DNA of 64,000 bases from Streptomyces cynarae (GTDB taxonomy: Bacteria; Actinomycetota; Actinomycetes; Streptomycetales; Streptomycetaceae), in the NCBI RefSeq assembly GCF_025642135.1, contig NZ_CP106793.1:4406001-4470000 (forward strand), written 5' to 3'. Both the position numbers and the translations under genes were made by a program. Positions within the stretch are counted from its first letter, which is position 1; every line of letters starts with the position of its first letter. The notes beneath the pieces were generated by a model. That model was given only the letters and a program-made list of their open reading frames with translations. It was not told the DNA's origin and searched no databases. Below are positions 26,926 through 36,733 of this stretch, in pieces.

Positions 26926-26941
26926 TCGAACAGACGTACGA
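26926..26941. promoter_or_regulatory. Candidate LexA (SOS) box
   Basis: TCGAACAGACGTACGA fits the actinobacterial SOS palindrome TCGAAC-N4-GTTCGA with one mismatch. It ends 10 bp before the prim-pol ATG, where a bound repressor would block the promoter or the 5' end. Confidence 0.45.
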
Positions 26942-26951
26942 ACATGGGGGC

Positions 26952-27824
26952 ATGGCCACCACCGACCGGAAGGCCACCACCCTGGCCCTGGCCCACGCCC
27001 TGTCCGCCGCGGAGCGCGGGCTGGCGGTGATCCCGCTGTCCCGTACGAAACTGCCGGCCCTGCGGTCCCCGCACCGCGACGACCCCGACCCGACGGCACC
27101 CGTCTGCCACGGCGCATGCGGCCGTTTCGGACACGGGGTGTACGACGCCACGACCGACCCCCGCCGCATCCGCGAGCTGTTCGCCGCCGCGCCCTGGGCC
27201 ACCGGCTACGGCATCGCCTGCGGTCTGCACCCCCACCACCTGATCGGCATCGACCTCGACACCAAGTCCGGCACCGACTCCTCGGCGGCCCTGCGCGAAC
27301 TCGCCCTGCGCCATCTGTTCACGATCCCTGCGACGGTGGTCGTGCTCACCCCCAGCGGCGGCCGCCACCTGTGGCTGAGCGGCCCGCCGGACGTCGTCGT
27401 CCCGAACTCGGCGAGCCGCCTCGCCCCCGGTATCGACGTCCGGGGCGCCGGCGGCTACCTGGTCGGCCCCGGCTCGCGCACCGACCACGGCGTGTACAGC
27501 ACGGCACCGGGCACCGCCCGGCTGCCTCCCGCACCCTGCCCGCCCGCCCTGCTGCGCCTGCTCACGCCCCCACCGCGCCCGCGCCACACCACGCCCTCGT
27601 CGGCGGGCCGGCACGGCCAGGGCCTGGTCCAGTTCGTCCTCGCGGCGCACGAGGGCCAGCGCAACACCCGCCTGTTCTGGGCCGCCTGCCGGGCCTACGA
27701 GAACGGCTTCGGCCCGGACCTGGCCCCCGCCCTCCTCGACGCGGCGATCCGCACGGGCCTCACCCCGCGGGAGGCCCGCTCGACTCTGGCGTCGGCGGCA
27801 CGGATGACGGCGCAGCGTCCCTGA
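26952..27824 (+). CDS. Bifunctional DNA primase/polymerase (AEP prim-pol domain)
   Basis: 290 residues. Prim-pol core: catalytic I-D-L-D (Asp 101 and 103), the nucleotide-binding His in G-G-R-H-L-W-L and I-D-V-R-G-A-G-G-Y-L-V-G-P-G-S. A C-terminal helical part follows (Q-R-N-T-R-L-F-W-A-A-C-R-A). Such proteins often come from plasmids or integrative elements, but chromosomal copies in Streptomyces are common; here no helicase or element genes accompany it. A LexA-like box just upstream suggests DNA-damage induction. ATG chosen; no strong ribosome site. Confidence 0.85.
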   Translation: MATTDRKATTLALAHALSAAERGLAVIPLSRTKLPALRSPHRDDPDPTAPVCHGACGRFGHGVYDATTDPRRIRELFAAAPWATGYGIACGLHPHHLIGIDLDTKSGTDSSAALRELALRHLFTIPATVVVLTPSGGRHLWLSGPPDVVVPNSASRLAPGIDVRGAGGYLVGPGSRTDHGVYSTAPGTARLPPAPCPPALLRLLTPPPRPRHTTPSSAGRHGQGLVQFVLAAHEGQRNTRLFWAACRAYENGFGPDLAPALLDAAIRTGLTPREARSTLASAARMTAQRP

Positions 27825-27885
27825 GACGGTTCGAGGTGGGGTGGTGGAAGGTGCACCCCCGCTCGCCGCGCGCCTGGCGACAAGG

Positions 27886-27924
27886 GGAAGCCCCGCCCTC
27901 GTGCTGTGCGAGGGCGGGGCTTCC
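27886..27924. terminator. Bidirectional terminator
   Basis: Perfect 16-bp stem GGAAGCCCCGCCCTCG with a 7-nt loop between convergent genes (prim-pol and the giant secreted protein). Confidence 0.8.
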
Positions 27925-27944
27925 AGCCGGGTACAAGTCGCCGC

Positions 27945-30900
27945 TCACTGCCTGACGGTGAAGTACTGCCAGGCGCCCCAGGTGGTGAGGTTGGTGTTGT
28001 CCTTACTGCTGTGGACATACTCCGCAGCCACACGGAACCTGCTGTTCACGGCATTGGTGAGGGACATCTGCTGGCTCCCGGTGCTCGTGGAACCGAGGGA
28101 GGCGCAGGGAGTGGTGCTCTGCGTGTGCCAGGCGCCGCTGTAGTACCGCTGAACGCGGTAGACGACGCACTGACCGGCCTTGTTGGGTGTGACGGTGACG
28201 GCGAGTTGCTCCTTGGCGGTCTGGTGGTACACGCGGTAGAGGGTGCTGCCGTAGGACGTGCTCGTGTAGTAACCGGACAGTTTCTCCGAGATCGCCACAT
28301 AGGTGGACACGCTTCCGGCGACGGTCCTCGGGGAGTACTGGTAGTCGCCGGTGAACACCACGCTGAACGTGGTGTTGTGGGCGAGTTTGTAGGACGCCGT
28401 CAGATTGCCGTGGGAGTCCACCGTGCCCGACTTCACCAGGACCGCCTTGCCACCGTACGGCTGTGCGTAGATCGCCACCGTACGCAGGTTGTAGGTCGTA
28501 CCCAGGTGGGCGGTGACCTTCGCGTACTGGCCGTATGCGTACGTCGAGCGGTCGGTGGCGATGGTCAGGGACGTGGCGGCCCGGGACACCAGGACGGTGG
28601 CGGTGCGGCTGCCCGCCGTGTGTGAGACGTCGCCGCTGTAGGTCACCTTGTAGGCGTTGGCGCTGCCGGTCTGCGGGGTGTCCGCGAACCTGAACGAACC
28701 GTCCGCGGCGACCTTGACGTCGGCGAGTGCGACACCGGACGGGTGGGCGAGGTCGGTCTTCGTCACCTTGACGACCTGACCGGCGGCGAACGGCCAGCCG
28801 GAGAGCTTGCCGAAGACCGTCAGCGTGCGCGTGCGGATGGCGGTGGCCGGAGCCGTCACAGTGACCGAAGTGGTCAGCTTGGAGACCTGGACGAGGCCCG
28901 TGGTGGTCGCCGTCTCGTGGGTCTCGTCCCCCGCGTAGCTTGCGGCGTAGGTGTACGTGCCCTCCGCCGGCGGAGTGTCGCTGAAGGTGAAGGAGCCGTC
29001 CGCCGCCGTCGTCACATCGGGCAGCGCCGATCCGTTCCGCGTGATGTGCACGAGCCGGCCCGGGGCGAGCGCCGCGGTCGACGTCAGCGTGCCGCCGACG
29101 TTCAACGGCCGGCCCGGGACGCCCGTGCTCGGGGCCGTGAGGTTGAGCGAGGTCGCCGCCTTGGGCTGCGGAGCCGGGGGCGCCGCCTCGCTGACGACCA
29201 GGCCGCTCACCGTCTGCGTGTCGGCGCTGTCTCCCGTGGCGCCGGAGAAGGCGACGAGTGCGCTGGACGTCAGCGTCGGTGTCGCGTCCAGTACCTGCGT
29301 CCCGTCGATCCGGACGTACACATGGCCGGCGTCCACCTGGACGTCCACCTGGTGCGTGCCCTGGCGCAGGGAGGTGCTGAGTTTGGCCACCGACTGGTAG
29401 TCGATCGCCGAGGAGCCTGTCGAACTGGTCCCGACACCCGCGAAGTTCTGCGTCTGGAGCGTGTTGTTCCAGCCGGTGTCCAGCGCGATCACCACGCCCG
29501 GCCGCCCCGCGATGCCGAGGCCGCTGCCGGCCGCGCCCAGTGCCGAGGCGGTGTTCTGGGCGGGGTCGAGGAGCGAGAGCGTCATGCCGTTTCCGCCGCT
29601 GCCAGGACCGAACTTCGCGGTGAAGGTGGCCCGCAGACCGTCGGTGCGCAGCGGCTTGGTGTACACCGCCGTGCCCGCCTGGTTGCCGGTGGCCGGGGTC
29701 AGCTGGACGCTGCCGTCGTCGGCGGCCACCGCCGAGCCGTTGGCCTGCCACAGCCCGTCCTTGGCCGACGTGGTGGTGGCGGTGCCGGTGCCGGTGCCCT
29801 TGACCGACACGTACATGGCGCCCTGGGCGCTCCCGTTCGCGTCGACCCCGGTCCCGGTGACTTCGTAGGAGGCGCTCAGGTCCGCGGCCGAACGCGGAGT
29901 GAACGTCACGCTCTGCACGGCGGTCTGTTCGGGACCGATGACCAGGCCCTCGGACAGCTGCATCGGGCTGTTGAAGTCACCCGTCGGCGCCTTGGCCTTG
30001 GTCACCGTCACCGGGATGTTGCCGGTGTTGGTGATGGTGAAGGAGAGCGATTTCGAGCTGCCGATCGGCACCGAGCCGAAGTCGAGCGAGTTCGTGGAGA
30101 ACTCCAGGTGCCCCTGTCCCGTGATGGCCGTTCCGTTGACCGGCACGCTCAGAGTGTGCGCCGCGCCGCCGCTGCTGCTGCTGATCACGAGTGCGTCGCT
30201 GTCGTCCTGGCCGCCGACCGGCGTGTAGGTGACCGAGAGCACGAACGACCCACCGGCCGGCACGACCGTGCCCGCGCTCGGCAGACCCGATGCGGCGAAC
30301 GAGCCGGTGGGCGAGTCGATCGAGTCGATCGTCTCCGCTTCGGTACCGGTGTTGGTGATCTGCAGGTTCAGCGTCGAGGTGCTGCCGGTGGGCACGTCCC
30401 CGAAGTCCACGGCTCCCGGCGCCGCCCCGAGACCGGGCCTGGTGCCGACGCCATGAAGCGCGAAGACCAGCTTCTGGCCGTCCGACAGGTTCGCGGTCAG
30501 CGTGCCGTTGATGCCGCCGGTGGTCGTGGGGGTGAAGGTGATCGGCACATCCAGTGAGGCATCCGTCGCCAGCGCCGTGGGCTGCTCGGCCGTGGGCACG
30601 GCGGACGGGTCGACCGAGAACGCGCCGGAGGCCTTGAGTCCGGTGATGCTGACGTCCTGCGTGGCCGTCAGCTTCATGGCGGCCGAGCTGCTGCTGCCCA
30701 GGCCGACCTGGCCGAAGTCGAGCGAGGCCGCGGTCAGGGCGGTCCTGGCCGGGCTGCCGAAACCGTAGAGCACGCCGTCCCGCGTGCCGACGTACACCTT
30801 GCCGTTGTTGGTGGTCGGAGTGCTGAACTTCGTCGCCGTGCCGATCGGTGCGGACCACAGCAACGGCAGCAGGCCGTTGCCGTCCGGAGTGGGGCTGTAG

Positions 30901-32369
30901 GCGCGCAGGGTGCCGTCGGCCCCGGAGGCGTTGCTGGCGGAGACCATCCACACCAGGGCACTTGAGTCGTCCGTGCCGTTGGATGTGACGACGGGAGAGC
31001 CGCTGGTGTAACCGAAGGTGTCCTGGCTCTGGCCGGTGAGGGTGAGCGCGGGCGTACCGCCGTTGCGTACGCCGTACTTGAGCGCCCGCAGCGGACCGTA
31101 GCTGCCGACGACGTAGACATAGCCGCCGTCGCCGCCCCAGAACGCGGGGTGCCCCCACATCCCCTGGTAGGGGCCGGACACGCTCACCGCGGCGTCGCCG
31201 CCCGAGGCGCCCTGGCCCATGCCACCGAGGTTGTCGCGGTCGAGCAGGAACACCCGGCCGTCCTTGCCCTGCTGGACCAGCAGATGGGGGTGTTCGCTGG
31301 TGCCGAAGCCGTCCGGCAGCGCCATCGGGGCGCCGGAGGAGATGTCCTGGTCGTTCAGGTCCAGGGTGGAGGCGTCGCTCGGGCTGAAGAAGTCGGCCGT
31401 GCTGAGGCTGTTGTCCGCGTTGACCTGGAGACGGACGACGGACTCGGCCAGGGTTCCCTGCACGGTCTTGCCCGGCCCGGGGGCCGGGCTGATGCCGTTT
31501 CCGGTGCTGAAGAAGATCCGGCCTGAACCATCGGAGACCAGGCCGCCGCCCGACTGCCAGATGCCGGCGCCACCTGTGCCGGTACCGGTCACCGAAGCCC
31601 ACATCGAGGTGATGCTGTGTTCGGTGGTGCTCACGCCGACCACGTACCCGCGGTACGGCCATGCGTCGCAGTGGCCGCCGAAGCCCGCGTAGACGACGCC
31701 GTCCATCAGCAGCAGGCCGGGGCGCTGCTGCTCGTAGTAGGCGTCGAAGGTGGCGCCGGGCTCATTGACGGGGCTCCCGCTGATGGTGACGGGCCACCCG
31801 GAGAGCTCGGCTCCGGAGGCCGGATCCACCGCGTGCATCAGCCACTTCGGGTGGCGGTGCGTGGAGGTTCCGTCGTCGACCTTGGTGGTGAAGTAGAGGG
31901 CGTTGGTGGCGGGATCGTAGACGGGTGTCGCGGTCGCCCCCACGTTGGGCACCAGGTCACCGCATCCGATCGCGGAGGCCGGCCACGCCGGTCCGTAGTT
32001 CTTGCTCCACTTGATCGCACCGGTGGTGCGGTCGAGACCGTACACGGTGTTGCTCTCGGTGACCGCTATCACCTGGTCGCCCAGCACCAGCGGCTGGGCG
32101 TATATCTGCCCGTCCAGTTTGGTGGCGAAGAGCTGGCCGAAGGCGGACGACTGGACGACCGCCGGGGAGAGCCCTTCTTCGTTCCGGTCCCAGTTGGTGC
32201 GCAAGTTGTCGACGCCCTGGGTGCTCTGGTCGGCCTCGGCCGACTGCACTGCCAGACCGATAGTCGTACCTATCAGTGCCGCACCGGCCACGGCGGCGAT
32301 GGCGGACAGCCATCTGCGTCGCCGGTCGCGGTGGCGGCCGCGGCGTGCGGGCGCGAAAAACCCGGCCAA
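27945..32369 (-). CDS. Giant secreted protein: PQQ-like beta-propeller, ASH-type domains, lectin-like and Ig-like repeats
   Basis: About 1,474 residues from the TTG at 32369, which has AGAGGAGG 7 bases upstream; an ATG at 32504 would add 45 residues with no ribosome site. A basic R-R-R-R-W-L-S leader and hydrophobic core form the signal. Then: a propeller of PQQ-type blades (to about residue 560), three choice-of-anchor-D/ASH-like domains (each starting L-D-F-G or V-D-F-G), an L-type-lectin-like domain (G-G-N-G-M-T-L-S-L-L-D), at least two Ig-like repeats with A-D-G-S-F-x-F, and a Tyr-rich end. No sortase motif. Suggests adhesion or carbohydrate binding at the cell surface; the exact role is unknown. 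Confidence 0.8.
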   Translation of the reverse strand: MAGFFAPARRGRHRDRRRRWLSAIAAVAGAALIGTTIGLAVQSAEADQSTQGVDNLRTNWDRNEEGLSPAVVQSSAFGQLFATKLDGQIYAQPLVLGDQVIAVTESNTVYGLDRTTGAIKWSKNYGPAWPASAIGCGDLVPNVGATATPVYDPATNALYFTTKVDDGTSTHRHPKWLMHAVDPASGAELSGWPVTISGSPVNEPGATFDAYYEQQRPGLLLMDGVVYAGFGGHCDAWPYRGYVVGVSTTEHSITSMWASVTGTGTGGAGIWQSGGGLVSDGSGRIFFSTGNGISPAPGPGKTVQGTLAESVVRLQVNADNSLSTADFFSPSDASTLDLNDQDISSGAPMALPDGFGTSEHPHLLVQQGKDGRVFLLDRDNLGGMGQGASGGDAAVSVSGPYQGMWGHPAFWGGDGGYVYVVGSYGPLRALKYGVRNGGTPALTLTGQSQDTFGYTSGSPVVTSNGTDDSSALVWMVSASNASGADGTLRAYSPTPDGNGLLPLLWSAPIGTATKFSTPTTNNGKVYVGTRDGVLYGFGSPARTALTAASLDFGQVGLGSSSSAAMKLTATQDVSITGLKASGAFSVDPSAVPTAEQPTALATDASLDVPITFTPTTTGGINGTLTANLSDGQKLVFALHGVGTRPGLGAAPGAVDFGDVPTGSTSTLNLQITNTGTEAETIDSIDSPTGSFAASGLPSAGTVVPAGGSFVLSVTYTPVGGQDDSDALVISSSSGGAAHTLSVPVNGTAITGQGHLEFSTNSLDFGSVPIGSSKSLSFTITNTGNIPVTVTKAKAPTGDFNSPMQLSEGLVIGPEQTAVQSVTFTPRSAADLSASYEVTGTGVDANGSAQGAMYVSVKGTGTGTATTTSAKDGLWQANGSAVAADDGSVQLTPATGNQAGTAVYTKPLRTDGLRATFTAKFGPGSGGNGMTLSLLDPAQNTASALGAAGSGLGIAGRPGVVIALDTGWNNTLQTQNFAGVGTSSTGSSAIDYQSVAKLSTSLRQGTHQVDVQVDAGHVYVRIDGTQVLDATPTLTSSALVAFSGATGDSADTQTVSGLVVSEAAPPAPQPKAATSLNLTAPSTGVPGRPLNVGGTLTSTAALAPGRLVHITRNGSALPDVTTAADGSFTFSDTPPAEGTYTYAASYAGDETHETATTTGLVQVSKLTTSVTVTAPATAIRTRTLTVFGKLSGWPFAAGQVVKVTKTDLAHPSGVALADVKVAADGSFRFADTPQTGSANAYKVTYSGDVSHTAGSRTATVLVSRAATSLTIATDRSTYAYGQYAKVTAHLGTTYNLRTVAIYAQPYGGKAVLVKSGTVDSHGNLTASYKLAHNTTFSVVFTGDYQYSPRTVAGSVSTYVAISEKLSGYYTSTSYGSTLYRVYHQTAKEQLAVTVTPNKAGQCVVYRVQRYYSGAWHTQSTTPCASLGSTSTGSQQMSLTNAVNSRFRVAAEYVHSSKDNTNLTTWGAWQYFTVRQ

Positions 32370-32509
32370 ACCGGGACCTCCTCTGGTGTTCGCACCCGGA
32401 GTGGTCACAGGCGCGGCGCGAAACGTAAAGACCAAGTGGCTGTTCTTACCATCGAATGATCGATTTCCACACCACTTGCACACACTTCGTTCTAAGATCG
32501 TCATGCGCG

Positions 32510-32626
32510 CGACGCGGCCACGTCCGCACCGGTGAACTGTCCCCGTTCCCCTACGGCGACGGGCGGTTCGGCCTGCCGCTCCGCGACGACCTGGCGTTCG
32601 AGACGCTGGTGGGGCTCCCGGCGTGA
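32510..32626 (+). pseudogene. C-terminal remnant of an unidentified gene
   Basis: A 35-40 codon frame ending with TGA at 32624-32626 reads like a protein C-terminus (G-E-L-S-P-F-P-Y-G-D-G-R-F-G-L-P-L-R-D-D). It has strong coding bias but no start; the upstream side is the 5' end of the giant gene. It is likely the tail of a gene destroyed when the neighbouring DNA was inserted. Family not recognised. Confidence 0.4.
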
Positions 32627-32737
32627 CGCCGACGAAAGCGCCGTGGTTCCGGTCCCCCCGCGCGGGCGACTACAACCACGGCGTTCATGCTCTCGTCCGA
32701 CCGCACGCGCGGGCGGTTCGCTCCCGGGCCTCTGAGA

Positions 32738-33433
32738 TCAGGCCGTGGCCTCGACCAGCCGCTTCATGCCGGGCTGGTCGGTCACGCAGCCCACCACGCC
32801 GAGCGCTCGGGCCAGCGCCAGGTCGCGCTCGTCGTTGACGGTCCAGGCCATCACGTCGATCCCGGCCGCGCCGCACTTCTCCACGATGGCCCGGTTCAGC
32901 TGGCGCAGTTCCACGCTGACCAGGGTGGAACCGACCTTCTGGGCGCGGCCGACGAAGGTGTCGCGGTGCGCGCTCGGGCCTGCCACCAGCACGGTGCGGG
33001 CCTGCGGCAGCAGGTTGTGGATCTCGATCAGCGCCACGTCGTGGAACGACAGCACCGAGACCCGGTCCAGCAGGTTGCGGTCGGTGAGCACCTTGGCCAG
33101 CGACCGGGCGGCGGCCACGTCCTTGATCTCCGCCTGGATCGGCAACGTCGGCCCCACGGCGTCCAGCACCTCACCGAACGTGGGGATGCGCTCGCCGAGG
33201 CCGGCGTCGAGCTTCTTGAGCTTCCGCAACTTCTGGTCGGCGATCGGACCCGAACCGTCCGTCGTGCGGTCCAGGGTCTCGTCGTGCATGACGACCAGCT
33301 CGCCGTCCCTGCTCAGGTGCAGGTCCAGTTCGATGCCGTCCAGCCCCTCGCGTTCGGCCCGCAGGAAGGAGCGCAGGGTGTTCTCCGGCTCGGCGGCCAT
33401 GACACCGCGGTGGCCGATGGTGAAGAAAGACAC
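32738..33433 (-). CDS. Glycerophosphodiester phosphodiesterase (cytosolic)
   Basis: 231 residues, GDPD TIM barrel: G-H-R-G, E-N-T, E-L-D-L-H-L-S-R-D-G-x-L-V-V-M-H-D carry the catalytic His pair and metal ligands; A-W-T-V-N is near the end. It hydrolyses glycerophosphodiesters to glycerol-3-phosphate and alcohol. No signal peptide. GTG 33433 chosen, with AAGGA about 10 bases upstream; longer starts have weaker support. A second GDPD lies at 35719. Confidence 0.88.
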   Translation of the reverse strand: MSFFTIGHRGVMAAEPENTLRSFLRAEREGLDGIELDLHLSRDGELVVMHDETLDRTTDGSGPIADQKLRKLKKLDAGLGERIPTFGEVLDAVGPTLPIQAEIKDVAAARSLAKVLTDRNLLDRVSVLSFHDVALIEIHNLLPQARTVLVAGPSAHRDTFVGRAQKVGSTLVSVELRQLNRAIVEKCGAAGIDVMAWTVNDERDLALARALGVVGCVTDQPGMKRLVEATA

Positions 33434-33711
33434 TCGGTTGCCGTCCTTGGGTGTGGTGGTGCGGGGGAGCCGCACGAGTGCCGTGCCCCCCGCCGGGCGG
33501 CGGGCGACCGCCCGTTGAAGCGCCCAAGCCTAATGGGCCCGTCCGACCGCGCGTTCGGCCCGCCCGTACCGCGCCGCCGACGCGGCTCCGGGGCTCAGAA
33601 TCCAAGATCGCACCTCGGGACCGAGGAGCCGCGGATCCCGGCCGCAGATTGGCCGCACGGGCTGGTCAGAGGTGGGACACCGCCGAATCAGGGTGAGACG
33701 GGGTGCATGCG
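33434..33711. other. Intergenic region without a recognised gene
   Basis: Between the GDPD start and the tRNA terminator. Open frames lack protein character. It must contain the GDPD promoter, but no clear element was found. Confidence 0.3.
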
Positions 33712-33745
33712 GAAGGGGTGCCGCTCCGGAGAGTGGCACCCCTTC
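33712..33745 (-). terminator. Terminator downstream of tRNA-Ser(UGA)
   Basis: 11-bp perfect stem GAAGGGGTGCC with a 12-nt loop, 27 bp beyond the tRNA 3' end on the minus strand. Confidence 0.65.
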
Positions 33746-33772
33746 TGACCTGCAAGTCTCTGACCTGCGGAG

Positions 33773-33857
33773 CGGTGGGTGTGGGATTTGAACCCACGGT
33801 GGCTTGCGCCACGACGGTTTTCAAGACCGTTCCCTTAGGCCGCTCGGGCAACCCACC
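33773..33857 (-). tRNA. tRNA-Ser (anticodon UGA)
   Basis: 85 nt with long variable arm. Acceptor GGTGGGT/ACCCACC, anticodon loop CTTGAAA, T loop TTCAAAT. Confidence 0.95.
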
Positions 33858-33943
33858 TCGCCCCGGTCCGCCTGAGGGCGGGGCGGGACAAGCCTACCGG
33901 TCCCCGGCCGTGCTCGTCCGTGCCACCTGGCGCACTGTGCGGC

Positions 33944-35448
33944 TCAGTTGTCGCCGACGCGGGAGCCCAGGGTCACTTCCGCCGTGTGGGTCCTGCCGTC
34001 GCGCTGGTAGGTGATCGTCACCTTGTCGCCGGGCTTGTGGGTCCAGATCTCGCCGATCAGGGTCGGGCCGCTGTCGATCACCCTGTCGTCCAGCTTGGTG
34101 ATCACATCGCCCGGCTTGAGGCCCGCCTTGTCCGCGGGGCCGCCCGACTCGACCGCGGCGGAGCCGTCCGTGCCCTGGTCGGTGATCTTCGCGCCACCGG
34201 AGGAGTCGTCCAGCGAGACCGAGGCGCCGATCTTCGCGTAGACCGGCTTGCCGGTGGCGATCAGCTGCTGGGCGACGTACTTCGCCTGGTCGATCGGGAT
34301 CGCGAAGCCCAGGCCGATCGAACCGGACTGGCCGCTGCTGCCGAACCCGCTGTTGTTCGTCGACTGGATCGCCGAGTTGATGCCGATGACCGCGCCCTGG
34401 GCGTCCAGCAGGGGACCGCCTGAGTTGCCCGGGTTGATCGAGGCGTCCGTCTGCAGGGCGCTCATGTAGGACGCCTTGCTGCCGGAGCTGCCGTCGCTGG
34501 AGGCCACCGGACGGTGCTTGGCGCTGATGATGCCCGAGGTCACCGTGTTCGACAGGCCGAAGGGCGCGCCGATGGCGATCGCCGGATCGCCGACCTCCAC
34601 CTTGTCCGAATCGCCGAGGGCGAGCGGCTTGAGGTCCGACGGGGCGTTCTTGAGCTTGATGACGGCCACGTCGTAGCCCTGCGCGTGACCGATGATCTCG
34701 GCGTCGTACTTCTTGCCGTTCGGGAACGTCGCCGTGAGCTTGCCGCCGTCGACCGCGTCGGCGACCACGTGGTTGTTGGTGATGATGTGGCCCTGCTTGT
34801 CGAAGACGAAGCCCGTGCCGGTGCCGCCCTGGCCGCCTGTCGACTCGGCCTCGATGGTGACCGTGCTCGGCAGCGCCCTGGCGGCCACGGCTGCGACCGT
34901 GCCGTTGTCGTGCCTCACATCGCCGCCGCTGGTGGCCGCGGAGACCGTCGTGGAGCCGCTGGAGTCGTCGTCCTTGGCCAGCTGGTAACCGATGCCGCCA
35001 CCGACACCGCCCGCGACCAGCGCGGCGACGAGGATCCCGGCGACCAGACCGCCACGCCTGTTCTTGGGCTTCGGGGCGGGGTTCTCGTACGGGGCGCCCC
35101 AGGGGTCGCCCGCACCGGCGCCGCCCGCGTACACGGGGGTGGCCGGCGGAGGCGGCGGCCAGCCGGACTCGGGGGCGGAGGAGGCCACGGGGTGACCCGG
35201 CGGCACCGGCGGGAGCTGCGCGGTCGGCGCGCCCTCCGGCTGCGGTGCACCCTCGGGCCTCGGCGGCTGCGGGGCGCCGTGCCCGAGCGGCGCGCCCCCT
35301 CGGGATGAGTGCCCTCCGCGCCCGGGGTGCCTGTGGAAGGCGCCTGCCCTTCGGGGGCCTCGCCCGACGCGGAAGCGGGAGCGTCCACCGGCACAGGAGG
35401 TGCAGACGGGGCCGGGGGTACCGCAGTGCCCTCGTTCTCGGTGCTCAC
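33944..35448 (-). CDS. HtrA/DegP-like membrane-anchored serine protease with PDZ, one apparent frameshift
   Basis: Begins at ATG 35448 (M-S-T-E-N-E-G-T-A-V-P-P) with a Pro/Ala/Gly-rich cytoplasmic region; a membrane helix (G-L-V-A-G-I-L-V-A-A-L-V-A-G-G-V) is followed by a trypsin-like domain with His in N-N-H-V-V-A-D, Asp in G-Y-D-V-A-V-I and Ser in N-P-G-N-S-G-G-P-L, then a PDZ domain (A-G-L-K-P-G-D-V-I). The frame breaks at the C run 35295-35299; one added base restores a 501-residue protein with P-E-G-A-P-Q repeats. Envelope quality-control protease. Sequencing error is more likely than true decay, since everything else is intact. Confidence 0.88.
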
Positions 35449-35718
35449 AGCTCTTCTCCTCGTTCCACGGCTGTCTTCCTCGGTCGCACTCGCACCCCTA
35501 CGCGCGGCGCCGGGCGCTCTCAGCTGTGCGTGTCCCTTTGTACGCCGTCAAGCTTTTCCCACCGGACGTCAGGGCACCATAAGCGGTGGCTGTGGGTCCG
35601 TGGCCATCCTTTATATCGGACCGGTGCGAACAAAAATCTGCATTCCCGACACCTCGCCGATTCCGTCACCCCGCCCTCCGGTCCCACGTGTACCCCGCGA
35701 CAGTGGGACGATGACGCG

Positions 35719-36528
35719 GTGACCCACGCACGACAGCACCAGGTTCAGGTCGTCGCCCACCGCGGGGCCTCCGAGGACGCTCCCGAGCACACCCTCGCCG
35801 CGTACAGGAAGGCGATCGAGGACGGTGCCGACGCCCTCGAGTGCGATGTCCGGCTGACCGCGGACGGACACCTCGTCTGCGTCCACGACCGGCGCGTCAA
35901 CCGTACGTCCAACGGGCGCGGCGCGGTCTCCGCCCTGGAACTCGCCGACCTCGCCGCGCTGGACTTCGGCTCCTGGAAGAGGAGCGACGAGGAGCCCGAC
36001 TGGGAGCACCGGCCGCAGGACCCCGAGGACACCTCGGTGCTCACCCTGGAGCGGCTGCTGGAACTGGTCGCCGACGCCGGGCGGCCCATCGACCTGGCCG
36101 TCGAGACCAAGCACCCCACGCGCTGGGCGGGGCAGGTCGAGGAGCGGCTGCTGCTCCTGCTGAAGCGGTTCGGGCTGGACGCCCCGGAGTCCCCGGACAA
36201 GTCGCCGGTACGGATCATGAGCTTCTCGGCGCGGTCACTGCACCGGGTGCGGACCGCCTCACCCACGTTGCCGACGGTGTACCTGCTGCAGTTCCTCTCG
36301 CCCAGGCTGCGGGACGGGCGGCTGCCGGCCGGTGTCCGGATCGCGGGGCCCTCGATGCGGATCGTGCGCACTCACCCGGCGTACATCCAGCGGCTGAAGC
36401 GGGCCGGACACCAGGTGCACGTGTGGACGGTGAACGAGCCGGAGGACGTCGACCTCTGCCTGGAACTGGGTGTCGACGCCATCATCACCAACCGCCCGCG
36501 CGCGGTGCTGGACCGGCTCGGTCGCTGA
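35719..36528 (+). CDS. Glycerophosphodiester phosphodiesterase, second copy
   Basis: 269 residues. A-H-R-G, P-E-H-T, E-C-D-V-R-L-T-A-D-G-H-L-V-C-V-H-D and V-W-T-V-N give a complete GDPD active site (E-H-T instead of E-N-T). No signal peptide, so a cytosolic enzyme recycling phospholipid head groups. GTG 35719 is supported by a GACGAT hexamer 6 bases upstream, matching the leaderless layout of other genes here; no Shine-Dalgarno. The longer open frame upstream is not protein-like. Confidence 0.87.
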   Translation: MTHARQHQVQVVAHRGASEDAPEHTLAAYRKAIEDGADALECDVRLTADGHLVCVHDRRVNRTSNGRGAVSALELADLAALDFGSWKRSDEEPDWEHRPQDPEDTSVLTLERLLELVADAGRPIDLAVETKHPTRWAGQVEERLLLLLKRFGLDAPESPDKSPVRIMSFSARSLHRVRTASPTLPTVYLLQFLSPRLRDGRLPAGVRIAGPSMRIVRTHPAYIQRLKRAGHQVHVWTVNEPEDVDLCLELGVDAIITNRPRAVLDRLGR

Positions 36529-36733
36529 ACGGGGTCGACCTCCGCCACGGAACGTTTCTCCCCCGGGACCCCCCATATGGGACGAAATCAGCCACGGTGA
36601 TGACAGGGAGTGCACCGGCGCGTTCGGTCCGTGTTCGATCGTGTCGAGTGCATCACTCGGCGTGTACGGACGGTTTCCGGCCCGGTCACGCGGGGCATTC
36701 ACACCGTGGCGTGGGGCGAAGGAGGTCTCGGGG

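Noticed and set aside
26791..27117. Minus-strand frame with coiled-coil-like heptads
   Set aside because: The heptads arise from the 21-bp DNA repeat; the frame overlaps the prim-pol gene, whose motifs are clear.
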